Shown: positions 13,221 to 13,928 of the stretch, piece by piece
How the letters are laid out: every line of letters starts with the position of its first letter
How positions within the stretch are numbered: position 1 is the first letter of the stretch
DNA from: Gemmatimonadota bacterium
Lineage (GTDB): Bacteria > Gemmatimonadota > Gemmatimonadetes > Gemmatimonadales > GWC2-71-9
Direction of reading: 5' to 3'
Assembly: GCA_016180765.1 (NCBI GenBank)
Contig: JACPAP010000062.1
Coordinates: 1-13,928 of the forward strand
DNA length: 13,928 bases
Translations under genes and position numbers: made by a program
The notes under the pieces: model-generated
The model's input: the letters and a program-made list of their open reading frames with translations, nothing else
Database searches by the model: none
Told to the model about the DNA's origin: nothing

Positions 13221-13928
13221 CAGCCAGTAGTTCGCCTTCACCGCGAACACGTTGTCCGACGGTCCCTCGCACAACCGGCCCAGGTCGCTCACGCCCCCGA
13301 ACTCCGGCACGGCACTCGACGCCGAGCAGCTCCGGGTCCAGACCAGGAACAGCGTGGAACCCGGCCGATACTCCCACCGCAGCACCGCGTTGCCCCGGAG
13401 CGAGCGGGCGCCCAAGTCCGGATTGAACAACTGCACGCCGGCGCGCGGGCTCGCGCCATCGGGGTCCCCCAGGTAGTACGCCGACGCCTGAGCGCCGCCG
13501 CAGGGAATCTCCAGGTCGTTGGCGTCGAAGCACCGGAGCGTGGAGCCCGGGGTTTCGCCGTACACCACGTGGTCCAGCGAGCGGGGCCGGGCCAGCTCCT
13601 TGAACCCTCCGTAATCCCCGGTCGCCACGAAGGGCTGCGCGTAGAGCTGGAGCGAGAGCGCCGGCGTGAACGTGAGGTTGAGCCGGGTGGTCAGGTCCAG
13701 CGTCCTCTGGAGCACCTCGGCGAAGACGTATTGCCGCCCGAACGTGGCCGTCGCCGTGCTGTCGTCCTGGGCGCGCACGTGCTGGAGCTTGGAGCGCGAG
13801 GAGAAGAACTCCGGGCTCACCGACACGCTGATCGAGGGCGTGGGCCGGAGGTTGATCCCGGTGAACACCCCGTAGCCCCACCCGCTCAGCTGCTTAGACG
13901 CACGAGGACGTCGAAACGTGGCATCGGT
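13212..13928 (-). CDS. DUF5916-type outer-membrane protein, C-terminal part
   Basis: The frame is open from the right edge of the window to a TAG at 13212-13214, giving the last 238 residues of a larger protein. It shows alternating beta-strand patterns typical of an outer-membrane barrel. Examples are GYGVFTGINLRPTPSISVSVSPEFFSS, LNLTFTPALSLQLYAQPF and VLRWEYRPGSTLFLVW. The end, DNVFAVKANYWLSF, has a terminal aromatic residue. These features match the C-terminal region of DUF5916 proteins, which usually carry an N-terminal carbohydrate-binding-like (CBM9-type) domain outside this window. The function of the family is not established; roles in envelope or polymer binding are guesses. An internal GTG at 13868 is not a credible start because the family-like sequence continues upstream of it (RRPRASKQLSGWGYG). 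Confidence 0.75.
   Translation of the reverse strand, partial: TDATFRRPRASKQLSGWGYGVFTGINLRPTPSISVSVSPEFFSSRSKLQHVRAQDDSTATATFGRQYVFAEVLQRTLDLTTRLNLTFTPALSLQLYAQPFVATGDYGGFKELARPRSLDHVVYGETPGSTLRCFDANDLEIPCGGAQASAYYLGDPDGASPRAGVQLFNPDLGARSLRGNAVLRWEYRPGSTLFLVWTRSCSASSAVPEFGGVSDLGRLCEGPSDNVFAVKANYWLSF

Noticed and set aside
13212..13868. Internal GTG at 13868 as the start of a complete 218-aa gene
   Set aside because: The frame and family-like sequence continue to the window edge, so the gene is partial, not a short complete one.

Overview
The window reads as high-GC chromosomal DNA, most likely from a member of Gemmatimonadota or a close relative. This is an inference from gene content. It has a Ser/Thr kinase fused to a PD40/WD40-like propeller and opening MADPLTRLQHALADRYRIER, the 5' relic of a second kinase of the same type, a large DUF5916-type C-terminus, a UPF0182 membrane protein, a PhoX/DUF839 Tat-exported protein, an Uma2 nuclease and an exported amidohydrolase. 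I saw no rRNA, tRNA, CRISPR array, prophage or complete insertion sequence.

Layout from left to right. Positions 1-384 hold no recognisable gene, only a candidate promoter. 385-1269 and 1259-1534 (+) are an exported ComEC-like metallo-beta-lactamase-fold hydrolase overlapping a small DUF3006 protein. Facing them on the minus strand are a class I methyltransferase (1548-2258) and, just upstream of it, the kinase-propeller gene (2287-4862), which is split by a frame change near 3220. A 112-bp divergent promoter region separates the kinase from the PhoX-like gene (4975-6315, +), which is followed by the UPF0182 protein (6400-9132, +). A TPR protein with a probable lipoprotein signal (9169-10017, -) converges on UPF0182 and diverges from the Uma2 gene (10143-10712, +). 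The amidohydrolase (10848-12200, -) diverges from a 34-codon kinase relic (12322-12426, +), which is followed by a DinB-family gene (12461-12985, +). DinB converges on the 3' part of a DUF5916-type gene (13212-13928, -) that runs off the right edge.

The proteins are mostly envelope-directed: secreted MBL hydrolase, membrane kinase with extracytoplasmic propeller, Tat-exported PhoX, polytopic UPF0182, TPR lipoprotein, exported amidohydrolase and a probable outer-membrane DUF5916 protein. They do not form one obvious pathway, and the pairs most likely to work together are MBL-DUF3006 and perhaps kinase-methyltransferase.

Three signals deserve a second look. First, a shared (G/T)CCYATCTTRGC motif lies 6-8 nt before the start codons of the kinase, PhoX and kinase-relic genes and looks like a -10 box for leaderless transcription. 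Second, a nested inverted repeat fills the DinB/DUF5916 intergenic space, with imperfect 43-bp outer arms around an 81-bp MITE-like palindrome whose 22-bp arms match perfectly. Third, there are several signs of gene decay: the frame-broken propeller, the kinase relic, a possible Uma2 relic and a shortened PhoX C-terminus. I did not find a clear multi-gene novel system.
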